DNA from: Amycolatopsis bullii
Lineage (GTDB): Bacteria > Actinomycetota > Actinomycetes > Mycobacteriales > Pseudonocardiaceae
Direction: 5' to 3'
Length of the DNA stretch: 64,000 bases
NCBI RefSeq assembly: GCF_014654205.1
Contig: NZ_BNAW01000053.1
Span: forward strand, 1-64,000
The notes under the pieces were generated by a model. That model saw only the letters and a program-made list of their open reading frames with translations. It searched no databases and was not told the origin of the DNA. The translations under genes were made by a program, and so were the position numbers. This document shows positions 18,171 through 26,035 of the stretch, piece by piece; position 1 is the first letter of the stretch; each line of letters opens with the position of its first letter.

Positions 18171-18749
18171 TCAGATCACACCGGCCCGCACGGCGTAGGC
18201 GACCGCGTGCGGCCGGTTGCGCAGGTTGAGCCGGTTGGTCATGGCGTAGATGACGTTCTTCACGGTCCGCTCCGAGTAGCAGAGCTTGCCCGCGATCTCG
18301 GCAGTGTCCCAGCCTTCGGCCATCAGGCGAAGCACATCCACCTCGCGCGGCGTGAGTGCCGTCCCGGAAGTTTCGCCGGCGAGGGCCTCGACCTGCTCGC
18401 GCAGCGAGGAGGAGCGGCCCCGCGCCGCGGCGAGCACGTTCGCGGTGAGCCGGTCCAGCCCGGTCCGCGGCAGCACGGCCGAGACGTGACAGTCGGCGAG
18501 CAGGCCGACGTGCGCCGGATCGACGTGCCCGGCGACCAGCACGATCGCGGCCGGCGACTCGGCGGCCGCGGCCCGCAGCGCGGCCACGGCCTCCCGGTCG
18601 ACCTCTCCGACGGCGAACACCAGCACCGCCGCCTCACCCCGGCGGGCACGCGGCAGGACCAGCAGCTCGGGGCGGGACTTCAGGTGGTTGATCAGCCCGG
18701 TCAGGGCAATCGGGTCCGACGCCCACGCCGCCACTCGCACCTGGTCCAT
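18171..18749 (-). CDS. Atypical LuxR-family regulator heading the cellobiose operon
   Basis: A 192-aa paralog of the regulator at 5551-6153. Its N-terminal half is receiver-like but lacks a phosphoacceptor Asp (strand EAAVLVFAVGE). Its C-terminal LuxR helix-turn-helix (about 130-190) includes LTPREVDVLRLMAEG and YSERTVKNVIYAM. The ATG at 18749 has a strong GGAGGAGGG ribosome-binding site. It is the first gene of a run continuing into cebEFG-bglC, which suggests local control of cellobiose uptake by this protein, a role filled by LacI-type CebR in Streptomyces. Its promoter carries the same CGTGAAG-N10-CAGACT layout as its paralog. Confidence 0.8.
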   Translation of the reverse strand: MDQVRVAAWASDPIALTGLINHLKSRPELLVLPRARRGEAAVLVFAVGEVDREAVAALRAAAAESPAAIVLVAGHVDPAHVGLLADCHVSAVLPRTGLDRLTANVLAAARGRSSSLREQVEALAGETSGTALTPREVDVLRLMAEGWDTAEIAGKLCYSERTVKNVIYAMTNRLNLRNRPHAVAYAVRAGVI

Positions 18750-18788
18750 CGAACCCTCCTCCGCCCACGACGAAACCTGACTCCGGCC

Positions 18789-18871
18789 AGTCTGCTGAGG
18801 GCGCCTTCACGAATTCTCTAGCGGCGGCCGGACCCTTCTTCACGCCGTGAAGTTCGGGCGTCGACTACGGT
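18789..18871. promoter_or_regulatory. Divergent operator between the LuxR-ceb operon and the GH3 gene
   Basis: The perfect palindrome CTTCACGCCGTGAAG lies at 18838-18852 and a CTTCACG copy at 18805-18811, 33 bp from the matching palindrome half. On the minus strand CGTGAAG is followed after 10 nt by CAGACT (the -10 of the LuxR gene, about 18789-18794). On the plus strand a TACGGT box (18866-18871) could serve the GH3 gene at 18903. The motif matches the promoter of the paralogous regulator at 6160-6215. Confidence 0.65.
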
Positions 18872-18902
18872 CGGGGGCAGACACGAACGAGTGAAGGGAC
18901 CG

Positions 18903-20081
18903 ATGAACCGCCGATTTCTCGCCGCCTTCGGGGTGGTGTTCGCCGTCGTAGCCGGATGTTCGCTGGTCGCGGGGCTGCCACCGCGGACCGTGGCCGGGCT
19001 GGCGGTCCCCCGGACATCCGATCGGCCGGTTCCCGTTCCGGTGACTCCCCCGCCCGCCGCTCCGGCGCCGACGTCCCGGCTCGCGCGACCGGGCGACTGC
19101 GCTTCCCTGGCGGCCGGGCTGGACGTCCGCGCGCAGGTCGCGCAGCTGGTCGTCGTGGGCGTTTCCGGCGACAACCCGGCCGCCACGGTGTCCTTGGTGC
19201 GCGACCACCAGGTGGGCGGGATCTTCGTCGGGGGCAACGCGACGGCGTTGTTGAAGGACCGCTCGCTGGCCGCCGTCCAGGCCGTGGCCAAGGTGCCGGT
19301 GGCGGTGTCGGTCGACGAAGAGGGCGGCCGCGTCCAGCGCATCGACGACCTCGACGGCGACCTGCCCTCGGCTCGGACGATGGCCGCGACGAAGTCGCCG
19401 GACGAGGTCCGCGCGCTGGCCGCCGAGCGGGGGCGCCAGCTGCGCGCCCGCGGGGTGACCGTGGACTTCGCCCCGGACACCGACGTCACCGGCGCCCCGG
19501 ACGACGACGTGATCGGCGACCGGTCGTTCAGCTCCGACCCGGCCCGGGTGAAGACGTACGCGAAAGCGTTTGCGGCGGGCCTGCGCGACGCGGGGATCCA
19601 GCCGGTGCTGAAGCACTTCCCCGGCCACGGCCACGGCTCGGGCGACTCCCACAAGGGCACCGTCGTGACGCCGCCGCTCGGCGAGCTGCGCGCGGTCGAC
19701 CTGGTTCCGTACCAGGGCATCGCCGACTACGGCCCGGTCGCGGTCATGGTCGGCCACCTCGACGTCCCCGGCCTGACCGACGGCGTCCCGGCGTCCCTCT
19801 CGCCGGCCGCCTACCGGCTGCTGCGCGGCGAGTTCGCGTTCGGCGGGCCGGTGCTGACCGACGACCTCGGCGCGATGAAGGCGATCACCGCCCAGTACCC
19901 GCTGCCGGAAGCGGTGCTGAAGGCGCTGCAGGCCGGCGCGGACCAGGCGCTGTGGTCGTCCGGTGGCCGGGTCGACGAGGTGCTGGACCGGCTGGTCGAG
20001 GCCGTGCGGAGCGGGGAGCTGCCCCCGGCACGGGTGCAGGAGTCGGTCAAGCGAGTGCTGGGCGGCAAGGGGCTCTGCTGA
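18903..20081 (+). CDS. GH3 lipoprotein, NagZ/LpqI-like beta-N-acetylhexosaminidase
   Basis: A 392-aa secreted family 3 glycoside hydrolase. The lipobox VVAGC places Cys19 as the lipidation site. The catalytic barrel shows SVDEEGGRVQRI, the NagZ hallmark KHFPGHGHGSGDSH (the His acting as acid/base in this subfamily) and the nucleophile Asp in LTDDLGAMKAI. Family members such as mycobacterial LpqI cleave N-acetylglucosaminyl residues from cell-wall fragments. The ATG at 18903 is preferred over the GTG at 18891 because GAAGGGA lies between them. It is divergent from the LuxR-ceb operon and shares its operator region. Confidence 0.85.
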   Translation: MNRRFLAAFGVVFAVVAGCSLVAGLPPRTVAGLAVPRTSDRPVPVPVTPPPAAPAPTSRLARPGDCASLAAGLDVRAQVAQLVVVGVSGDNPAATVSLVRDHQVGGIFVGGNATALLKDRSLAAVQAVAKVPVAVSVDEEGGRVQRIDDLDGDLPSARTMAATKSPDEVRALAAERGRQLRARGVTVDFAPDTDVTGAPDDDVIGDRSFSSDPARVKTYAKAFAAGLRDAGIQPVLKHFPGHGHGSGDSHKGTVVTPPLGELRAVDLVPYQGIADYGPVAVMVGHLDVPGLTDGVPASLSPAAYRLLRGEFAFGGPVLTDDLGAMKAITAQYPLPEAVLKALQAGADQALWSSGGRVDEVLDRLVEAVRSGELPPARVQESVKRVLGGKGLC

Positions 20082-20134
20082 TTTCCGCGGCCGGACCTAG
20101 ACTTTTCGTGACGGCACCCGGAGCGAGGAGCGGC

Positions 20135-21004
20135 ATGGCGGATCTCGGCGGCACCTTCACCCTCGGCGGCGAACTTCCCGTCACGCGCATGGGTTACGGC
20201 GCCATGCAACTGGCCGGGCCCGGTGTCTGGGGGCCGCCGAAGGACCACGACACCGCCGTCGCGGTGCTGCGGGAAGCCGTCGAACGCGGGGTCACCCACC
20301 TCGACACCAGCGACTACTACGGGCCGCACACCGTCAACGCGCTGATCAAGGAAGCCCTGCACCCGTACCCCGAATCACTCGTCATCGTGACGAAGGTCGG
20401 GGCGCGGCGGAGCGCGGACAAGGGCTGGCCGCCCGCGCTGTCGGCCGCGGACCTCACCGAGGCCGTGCACGACAACCTGCGGAACCTCGGCGTCGACGCG
20501 CTCGACGTGGTCAACCTGCGGCTCAGCAACGCCGCCGGCGACTACCCCGTGCCGATGTCGCTCGCCGAACCGTTCGGGGTGCTGGCCGAGCTGCGGGAGC
20601 AGGGGCTGATCCGGCACCTCGGCGTCAGCCACGTCAGCGCCGAGCAGCTCGACGAAGCGAGGGCGATCGCGCCCGTCGTCTGCGTGCAGAACCAGTACAA
20701 CCTGGCCCACCGCGAGAACGATCCCCTCGTCGACAAGTGCGCCGCCGAGGGGATCGCCTTCGTGCCCTACTTCCCGCTGGGCGGGTTCAGCCCGCTGCAG
20801 TCGGGTCTGCTCGACGACTGCGCCGCCCGGGTCGGGGCCACGCCGATGCAGGTCGCGCTCGCCTGGCTGCTGCAGCGGTCGCCGTCGATGCTGCTGATCC
20901 CCGGGACGTCGTCGCCCGGGCACCTGCGGGAGAACCTGGCCGCCGCCGATCTCGAACTGCCCGCGGACGTTCTCGCCGATCTGGACCGGATCGGCACCGC
21001 CTGA
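20135..21004 (+). CDS. pdxI: Aldo-keto reductase, PdxI (pyridoxal reductase)-like
   Basis: A 289-aa (beta/alpha)8 NADPH-dependent reductase. From memory it closely resembles E. coli PdxI (YdbC): the opening MGYGAMQLAGPGVWGPP, the active-site TSDYYGPH, the Lys of IVTKVGARR, HDNLRNLG, DVVNLRL, FFPLGGF-like PYFPLGGFSPLQS and the terminal PGTSSPGHLREN cofactor motif all follow that protein. PdxI reduces pyridoxal to pyridoxine in vitamin B6 salvage. The residue usually His in AKRs falls in VVNLRL, as in PdxI. The ATG at 20135 follows GAGGAG. Another AKR activity cannot be excluded. Confidence 0.78.
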   Translation: MADLGGTFTLGGELPVTRMGYGAMQLAGPGVWGPPKDHDTAVAVLREAVERGVTHLDTSDYYGPHTVNALIKEALHPYPESLVIVTKVGARRSADKGWPPALSAADLTEAVHDNLRNLGVDALDVVNLRLSNAAGDYPVPMSLAEPFGVLAELREQGLIRHLGVSHVSAEQLDEARAIAPVVCVQNQYNLAHRENDPLVDKCAAEGIAFVPYFPLGGFSPLQSGLLDDCAARVGATPMQVALAWLLQRSPSMLLIPGTSSPGHLRENLAAADLELPADVLADLDRIGTA

Positions 21005-21047
21005 TCGCTACGCTGAGCGTCCGGACAGGCACGAGAACGGAGCAACC

Positions 21048-21455
21048 GTGGCGGAGTGGGGCGATCTGGTCGCGTACATCAGGCAGTCGTACCGGGTGGT
21101 GCGCGACGAGCCCGACGAGCTGCGCATCCGCCTGGTGTTCGGCGACGACCCCGACACCGAACAGCGGGCCCAGATCGTCGTGATCGCCCGCGAGATCCTC
21201 GACCAGCGCGAGGACTGGGTGCAGATCGCCACGCCGTTCGCCCGGCACGAGGAGGTCGACCTCCTCGAGGTGCTCACCGAGGTCGGCGACGCGATCGTGG
21301 TGGGCGGCCTGGCGGTGATGGGCGAGCACATCGTCCTCCGCCATTCGCTGCCGCTGATCAACCTCGACATCAACGAGTTCACCGACCCGCTCGAGCTGGT
21401 CGCCGGCGCGGCCGAGCTGCTGGAACAGCAGTTCACCGGCCGCGACGACTACTGA
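21048..21455 (+). CDS. YbjN-domain-like small protein
   Basis: A 135-aa acidic cytoplasmic protein with the alpha/beta pattern of YbjN/type III chaperone-like domains: two strands (ELRIRLVFGDD, DWVQIATPFA), a regulatory middle and HIVLRHSLPLINLDINEF before the last helix. Function is unknown; YbjN proteins are described as chaperone-like or stress-linked. The start at 21048 follows GAACGGAG. Its last 23 bp overlap the convergent MFS gene. Confidence 0.6.
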   Translation: MAEWGDLVAYIRQSYRVVRDEPDELRIRLVFGDDPDTEQRAQIVVIAREILDQREDWVQIATPFARHEEVDLLEVLTEVGDAIVVGGLAVMGEHIVLRHSLPLINLDINEFTDPLELVAGAAELLEQQFTGRDDY

Positions 21456-22761
21456 CCGAGCTCGTCAGGGGGAGCACCGCCACCGCGGCGGCCACCGCGA
21501 GCGCGGCCGCCAGGGCCAGGGCCGCGGTCGCCGTGCCGGTGCCGAGGTAGAGGCCGCCGAGGAGGGCGACGCCGAGGGTGCCGCCGAGCTGCTGGACCGC
21601 GTTGAGCAGCCCGGCCGCCGAGCCCGTCTCGTGCGGCCGGACCCGCTCCAGCGCCGCGGTGAAGAACGGGACTGTGAACGTTCCCATCCCGAGCCCGCAC
21701 AGGGCCAGGGCCCACGGGTACGCGCCCGGACCGAGGCCGAGCGCGGCGAGAATGCCCGCCGTCAGCAACGCCAGCCCGCCGAACATGACGCGGGAGCCGA
21801 ACTTCGGCACCAGCCGGGCACCGGCGAGAGACGACGACACCGCGAGCCCGGCCGAGAGCGGCAGCAGCGTCAGGCCGGCGGTGCGGACGTCGGCGCCCAG
21901 CCCGAGCTGGAGCTGCATCGGCACGACCTGCATCAGGCCCGTCATCACCGCGAAGAACAGCAGCGAGCCGGCGAGCGCCGCCGGGAACCCGCGGTGGGTG
22001 AACAGGCTCCGCTCGACCAGTGGCGCGGCCGCGCGGCGCTGCTGGAAGCCGAACACGACCAGCAGCGCGGCCCCGGCCGCGAGCAGGGCCGGGTTCGGCC
22101 CCGCGGGATCGATCAGCGGGTGGACGAGCAGCCCGGCGCCGGCGACGACGAGCAGCGTCCCGGTGACGTCGAGCCGGGGCCGAGTGGCGGCGCGGTCCTC
22201 CCGCAGCAGCCGCGCGCCGAAGAACACCGCCAGCCCCAGCGGCACGTTCACCAGGAACACCGCCCGCCACGACACGGCCTGCGTCAGCAGCCCGCCGAGC
22301 AGCGGCCCGGTGACCGCGGACAGGCCCATCACCGGCCCGATGCTGCCCAGCGCCTTCGCGAGTTCGCCGCCGTCGAAGAGGGCGCGGATGAGGCCGATGG
22401 TCTGCGGGACGATCAGCGCGGCCGCCGCGCCCTGCACCGCCCGGGCTCCGATCAGCAGGGCGGCGTGCGGAGCGGTCGCGCAGGCCAGCGACGCGAGCAC
22501 GAAGCCCGCCACGCCGAGCTTGAACACCCTGGCCCGGCCGAAGACGTCGCCGAGACGGCCGCCGGTGACGAGGAAGGCGGCGAACGGCAGCGTGTAGGCC
22601 GCGCTGAACCACGGGACGTCGGCGGCCGGGCCGGGCAGGCCCGCGTGGATGGCCGGGCCGGCGACCTGCACGATGGTGGCGTCGAGCAGGTTCATCGCCT
22701 CGGCGGCGAGCAGCACGGCCAGTGCGGCCCACCGCCGGCGGGAGTGCGTCATGGTCGGCAC
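21433..22761 (-). CDS. MFS drug exporter, DHA2-like
   Basis: A 442-aa major facilitator with about 14 hydrophobic segments. Motifs typical of proton-coupled drug exporters are visible: LDATIVQVAGPAI in helix 1, GGRLGDVFGRARVF (motif A) and an SWRAVFLVNVPLG motif. Substrates are unpredictable. The GTG at 22761 is chosen because AAAGGAGG lies 6 nt upstream; the ATG at 22752 is the alternative. It is divergent from an Lrp/AsnC regulator 101 bp away that likely controls it, and overlaps the convergent YbjN gene by 23 bp. Confidence 0.85.
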   Translation of the reverse strand: MPTMTHSRRRWAALAVLLAAEAMNLLDATIVQVAGPAIHAGLPGPAADVPWFSAAYTLPFAAFLVTGGRLGDVFGRARVFKLGVAGFVLASLACATAPHAALLIGARAVQGAAAALIVPQTIGLIRALFDGGELAKALGSIGPVMGLSAVTGPLLGGLLTQAVSWRAVFLVNVPLGLAVFFGARLLREDRAATRPRLDVTGTLLVVAGAGLLVHPLIDPAGPNPALLAAGAALLVVFGFQQRRAAAPLVERSLFTHRGFPAALAGSLLFFAVMTGLMQVVPMQLQLGLGADVRTAGLTLLPLSAGLAVSSSLAGARLVPKFGSRVMFGGLALLTAGILAALGLGPGAYPWALALCGLGMGTFTVPFFTAALERVRPHETGSAAGLLNAVQQLGGTLGVALLGGLYLGTGTATAALALAAALAVAAAVAVLPLTSSVSSRRGR

Positions 22762-22862
22762 GGGGTGCCTCCTTTCGTTCGGCGCCCACCCTGACGACCC
22801 GGCCACTCCTTGTTCCAGCTATCGACGATCTTTAGCGAATTTCTTCCGTTAGTTGCGGTTCA

Positions 22863-23819
22863 ATGAGGGATATGACCACCCTGGACGCCGTGGACCGCGC
22901 GTTGATCCACGCACTCCACGTCGACGGCCGGGCGCCGTTCACGAAGATCGGCGATGTCCTCGGGGTCTCGACGCAGACGGTGGCGCGGCGCTACCGACGC
23001 CTGCGGAGCGAGGCGTCGCTGCGCGTCGTCGGCCTGCCGGATCCGCAGCGGGCCGGGCAGGCCGAGTGGATGGTCCGCCTGACCGCGACGCCGCACACCG
23101 CCCAAGACCTCGCCCAGGCGCTCGCGCGCCGCGCCGACACGGCGTGGATCAAGCTGATGTCCGGCGGTACGGAGATCTGCGTGAACGTGCACACGCCGGC
23201 CGCGAGCGACCACGCGCTGCTGCTGCGGGACATCCCGCGCACGGCGAGCATCACGGCGGTCTCGGCGCACCAGCTGCTGCACCGCTACTTCGGCGGCCCG
23301 ACGGCGTGGCTCGGCCGGGCGAACGCCCTCGACGCAGCGCAGATCGCGGCCCTCACCCCGGTGCACACCGGCCCGGGCAAGCCGCTGACCGGCGACGACG
23401 ACGCCCTGATGGCCGCCCTGCAGCGTGACGGCCGCGCGAGCCTGGCCGAACTGGCGGCGGCCACCGGCTGGTCGGCCGCGACGGTCGCGCGCCGCCTGGC
23501 TGACCTGCAGGCGGGCGGCACCGTGTTCTTCGACCTGGAAATCGACCCGGAACCGCTGGGCGCGACGACGCAGGCGCTGCTCTGGATGGCGGTGGCCCCG
23601 GCCCGGCTGGACCGGGTGGCCCGGACGCTGGCGACCCACCCGGAACTCGCGCTCGTCGCCGCGACGACGGGGCCCGCGAACCTGGTCGCGCAGGCGCTGT
23701 GCCCGGACGCGGCCGCGCTGCACCACTACCTGACGCACCGGCTCGGGGCGCTGGACGCCATCCGGACGCTGGAGACGGCGCCCGTGCTGCGGACCGTCAA
23801 GGCCGCCGCGTCTCGCTGA
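22863..23819 (+). CDS. Lrp/AsnC-family regulator with two HTH modules
   Basis: A 318-aa protein made of two Lrp/AsnC-like halves. Each has a helix-turn-helix (residues about 8-50, VDRALIHALHVDGRAPFTKIG; and about 178-220, DDALMAALQRDGRASLAELA) followed by an alpha-beta ligand-binding segment. Double-length AsnC proteins occur in actinomycetes as local regulators. It is divergent from the MFS exporter. The start could be ATG 22863 or ATG 22872; neither has a well-spaced ribosome-binding site. The 3' end overlaps the convergent zinc-finger gene by 23 bp. Confidence 0.82.
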   Translation: MRDMTTLDAVDRALIHALHVDGRAPFTKIGDVLGVSTQTVARRYRRLRSEASLRVVGLPDPQRAGQAEWMVRLTATPHTAQDLAQALARRADTAWIKLMSGGTEICVNVHTPAASDHALLLRDIPRTASITAVSAHQLLHRYFGGPTAWLGRANALDAAQIAALTPVHTGPGKPLTGDDDALMAALQRDGRASLAELAAATGWSAATVARRLADLQAGGTVFFDLEIDPEPLGATTQALLWMAVAPARLDRVARTLATHPELALVAATTGPANLVAQALCPDAAALHHYLTHRLGALDAIRTLETAPVLRTVKAAASR

Positions 23820-24066
23820 AGGACGCCGAGCGGCCGGGTCCGCCGAGGTCAGGGCAGGACGGCAGGGGGTTGCCGGGGCGCTGGTCTGTCCTCAGTGGAC
23901 TTGGCTGGACCAGGTGGTCGAGCATGCCGCGGACGGCTTCGAACCCCCGGACCTCCTCGCGGCAGTCCGGGCACGCCGCAAGGTGCCGCTCGACCCGCGC
24001 CGCCTCGGCGGCCTCGAGCAACCCCAGGCTGTACGCCCCGAGGTCGGTCCGGTCGTACCGGCCCAT
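23797..24066 (-). CDS. Short zf-HC2 (anti-sigma-factor-like) protein
   Basis: An 89-aa protein whose N-terminal 55 residues match the zinc-binding anti-sigma domain: LGAYSLGLLEAAEAARVERHL followed by H-A-A-C-P-D-C (HxxxCxxC, about residues 28-35). Normal members continue with a transmembrane and periplasmic part and pair with an ECF sigma gene; here both are missing and the tail is Pro-rich. It may be a soluble zinc-finger regulator or a truncated remnant. A GGAGA ribosome-binding site precedes ATG 24066. Confidence 0.55.
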   Translation of the reverse strand: MGRYDRTDLGAYSLGLLEAAEAARVERHLAACPDCREEVRGFEAVRGMLDHLVQPSPLRTDQRPGNPLPSCPDLGGPGRSASFSETRRP

Positions 24067-24379
24067 GGATCGCGTCTCCGTTCCGCGTTCCGCGAGGAAC
24101 GCCCGCACTGTCCGACGTCTCCAGGGTCCTGAGGCGGACGCGCTGCCGGCGGAGTTCCGCGGATTTCTACCCGAACGGCCGACAACTTCGGAAGGCGAAC
24201 AGCCCATGTGAGTGACGGCAATGGTCACGCACCTCACCCGTCCGAACACGGAAAGCTTTTGTGCCACCAAGTTCGCCGATTCGGCGTCATGGCTCCCGGA
24301 CTCGCTCGTCGGACTGGCGTCGGACCGGGATTTACCGGCTTCGACCTGGGCAAGAAGGCGATCCGAAACGAGGAGAGCG
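24067..24379. other. Intergenic region between divergent small genes
   Basis: This 313-bp stretch separates the divergent zinc-finger gene and the three-helix-protein gene and must hold both promoters. It is less GC-rich than its surroundings around 24235-24300. No convincing -35/-10 pair, hairpin or repeat was identified. Confidence 0.5.
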
Positions 24380-24628
24380 ATGACCGTACGGAGCCACCGG
24401 GCGGACGACGTCGTGGACGAGGTCGGGGTGTGGCTGGCCGGGGAGTTCGCGGGGCGTCTCCCCGCATCGGAGATCGACCGCGTCGTCCGGACGACGCGGC
24501 TCGACCTCGAGGGCAGCATCGCGCCGGAGGAGCTCGGGGAGATGCTCCACCGGCTGGGCCGGGCCAGGCTGCAGCGCATCCTGCACGCCGCCCCGGCCGC
24601 GCAGGTGAGGATTCCGCAGGCGCGGTGA
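24380..24628 (+). CDS. Small three-helix protein of an actinobacterial family
   Basis: An 82-aa protein preceded by AGGAGAGCG. The pattern VVDEVGVWLAGEFAGRLPASEIDRVV, then TRLDLEGSIAPEELGEMLHRLGRARLQ, matches the short conserved family that annotation pipelines call a three-helix-bundle dimerization protein. No catalytic residues or membrane segments are visible, and function is unknown. The in-frame codons back to 24212 are low in coding character. Confidence 0.55.
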   Translation: MTVRSHRADDVVDEVGVWLAGEFAGRLPASEIDRVVRTTRLDLEGSIAPEELGEMLHRLGRARLQRILHAAPAAQVRIPQAR

Positions 24629-24788
24629 CGTGCCGGGCGGGCCACGCGGCTTTCGGTGCCGCGTCGCCCGCCCGCGGCACGGCCGCCCCTTCGCCGCACG
24701 CCGTCCCCTGTGAACGTACCGGGAGGCGCCGGCGGTTCACCGGAAGGGAACGTTCGCGCACACCCTCTGCCCGCGACGCCGGGCATTC

Positions 24789-24817
24789 TTGACTGGACTA
24801 GACCAATCTGCTCTAGT
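24789..24817 (+). promoter_or_regulatory. Chitinase promoter with DasR-type (dre) site
   Basis: ACTGGACTAGACCAAT at 24792-24807 matches 14 of 16 bases of the dre consensus ACTGGTCTAGACCACT bound by the GlcNAc-responsive regulator DasR. It overlaps a -35 TTGACT (24789-24794), spaced 17 nt from TCTAGT (24812-24817). This is the layout of repressed chitinase promoters in Streptomyces. Confidence 0.65.
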
Positions 24818-24917
24818 GACCGGTGTCCCCCTCGTCTCGGCCGGATGAGCACACCCACCTGCGACGCCGGGCGCCTGCGCGCCCGCGTTCCGTCGTGGCC
24901 GAAGGAGTGAGCGAGTC

Positions 24918-25997
24918 TTGAGAAGACGTCTTGTCGCGATCCTGTCCGCTGTCGCCGCCGTTGCCGGGCTCGTCTTCGGCGTGCCCGCCGTCACCGGGCA
25001 CGCCTCGCAGGCGGCCGCCGCCGCGTGCAGTGCACCGAACTGGGTCGCCGGGCAGTGGTACGACGTCGGCGCCGTCGTGCGGTACGCCAACGGCGGCTAC
25101 TACCGCGCCAAGAACGCCAACCCGGGCTACGACCCGGTCATCAGCACCTGGTACTGGGAGCCCTACAGCTGTGACGGCGGCGGCGGGACCACCTGCAGCT
25201 ACTCGAACTGGGTCGCGGGCCAGTGGTACGACGTCGGCGCGATCGTCCGCTACACCAACGGCGGCTACTACCGCGCCAAGAACGCCAACCCGGGCTACGA
25301 CCCCGTGATCAGCACCTGGTACTGGGAGCCCTTCAACTGCGGCGGCGGCACGGACCCCGGCAACCCGGGCAACCCCGGTGCGTTCGTGGTCAGCGAAGCG
25401 CAGTTCAACCAGATCTTCCCCGGCCGCAACTCCTTCTACACCTACAGCGGCCTGACCGCGGCCCTGTCGGCCTACCCCGGCTTCGCGAACACCGGCAGCG
25501 ACACGGTCAAGAAGCAGGAAGCCGCGGCCTTCCTGGCCAACGTCAACCACGAAACCGGCGGGCTCGTCTACATCGTCGAGCAGAACACCGCCAACTACCC
25601 GCACTACTGCGACTGGAACCAGCCCTACGGCTGCCCCGCCGGCCAGTCCGCCTACTACGGCCGCGGCCCGATCCAGCTCAGCTGGAACTTCAACTACAAG
25701 GCCGCCGGTGACGCGCTCGGCATCGACCTGCTCGGCAACCCCTGGCAGGTCGAGCAGAACGCGGCGGTCGCCTGGAAGACCGGGCTTTGGTACTGGAACA
25801 CCCAGAGCGGCCCCGGCACCATGACCCCGCACAACGCCATGGTCAACGGCCGCGGGTTCGGCGAGACCATCCGCAGCATCAACGGCTCGATCGAATGCAA
25901 CGGCGGCAACCCCGCCCAGGTCGAGAGCCGCGTCTCGAAGTACCGCCAGATCACGTCGATCCTGGGTGTCGACCCGGGCGCCAACCTGTACTGCTGA
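24918..25997 (+). CDS. Secreted GH19 chitinase with two N-terminal CBM5/12 modules
   Basis: A 359-aa secreted chitinase. A Sec signal peptide (MRRRLVAILSAVAAVAGLVF, cleavage near 36) is followed by two nearly identical CBM5/12 chitin-binding modules (about 40-84 and 96-140, each with NWVAGQWYDVGA...YYRAKNANPGYDP), a Gly/Pro linker and a GH19 domain (about 157-359). The catalytic Glu is in NHETGG, and YYGRGPIQLSWNFNY is the family signature. It hydrolyses chitin, probably of fungi or insects. Translation starts at a TTG with GAAGGAG 12 nt upstream; no better start exists. Expression is probably controlled by the dre-type site about 115 bp upstream. Confidence 0.9.
   Translation: MRRRLVAILSAVAAVAGLVFGVPAVTGHASQAAAAACSAPNWVAGQWYDVGAVVRYANGGYYRAKNANPGYDPVISTWYWEPYSCDGGGGTTCSYSNWVAGQWYDVGAIVRYTNGGYYRAKNANPGYDPVISTWYWEPFNCGGGTDPGNPGNPGAFVVSEAQFNQIFPGRNSFYTYSGLTAALSAYPGFANTGSDTVKKQEAAAFLANVNHETGGLVYIVEQNTANYPHYCDWNQPYGCPAGQSAYYGRGPIQLSWNFNYKAAGDALGIDLLGNPWQVEQNAAVAWKTGLWYWNTQSGPGTMTPHNAMVNGRGFGETIRSINGSIECNGGNPAQVESRVSKYRQITSILGVDPGANLYC
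25038..25329 (+). repeat. Tandem duplication encoding the two CBM5/12 modules
   Basis: Bases 25038-25161 and 25206-25329 are near-identical direct repeats with a period of 168 bp (56 codons). The differences are mostly silent, indicating a recent duplication or ongoing gene conversion of the chitin-binding module. Confidence 0.8.
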
Positions 25998-26001
25998 ACC
26001 G

Positions 26002-26035
26002 GCGGGGCGGGCGGGGGTGCGCCCGCCCGCCCCGC
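26002..26035. terminator. Bidirectional GC-rich hairpin between convergent genes
   Basis: GCGGGGCGGGCGGG (26002-26015) pairs perfectly with 26022-26035 over a 6-nt loop. It fills the gap between the chitinase and thioesterase stop codons and can terminate both. Confidence 0.7.
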
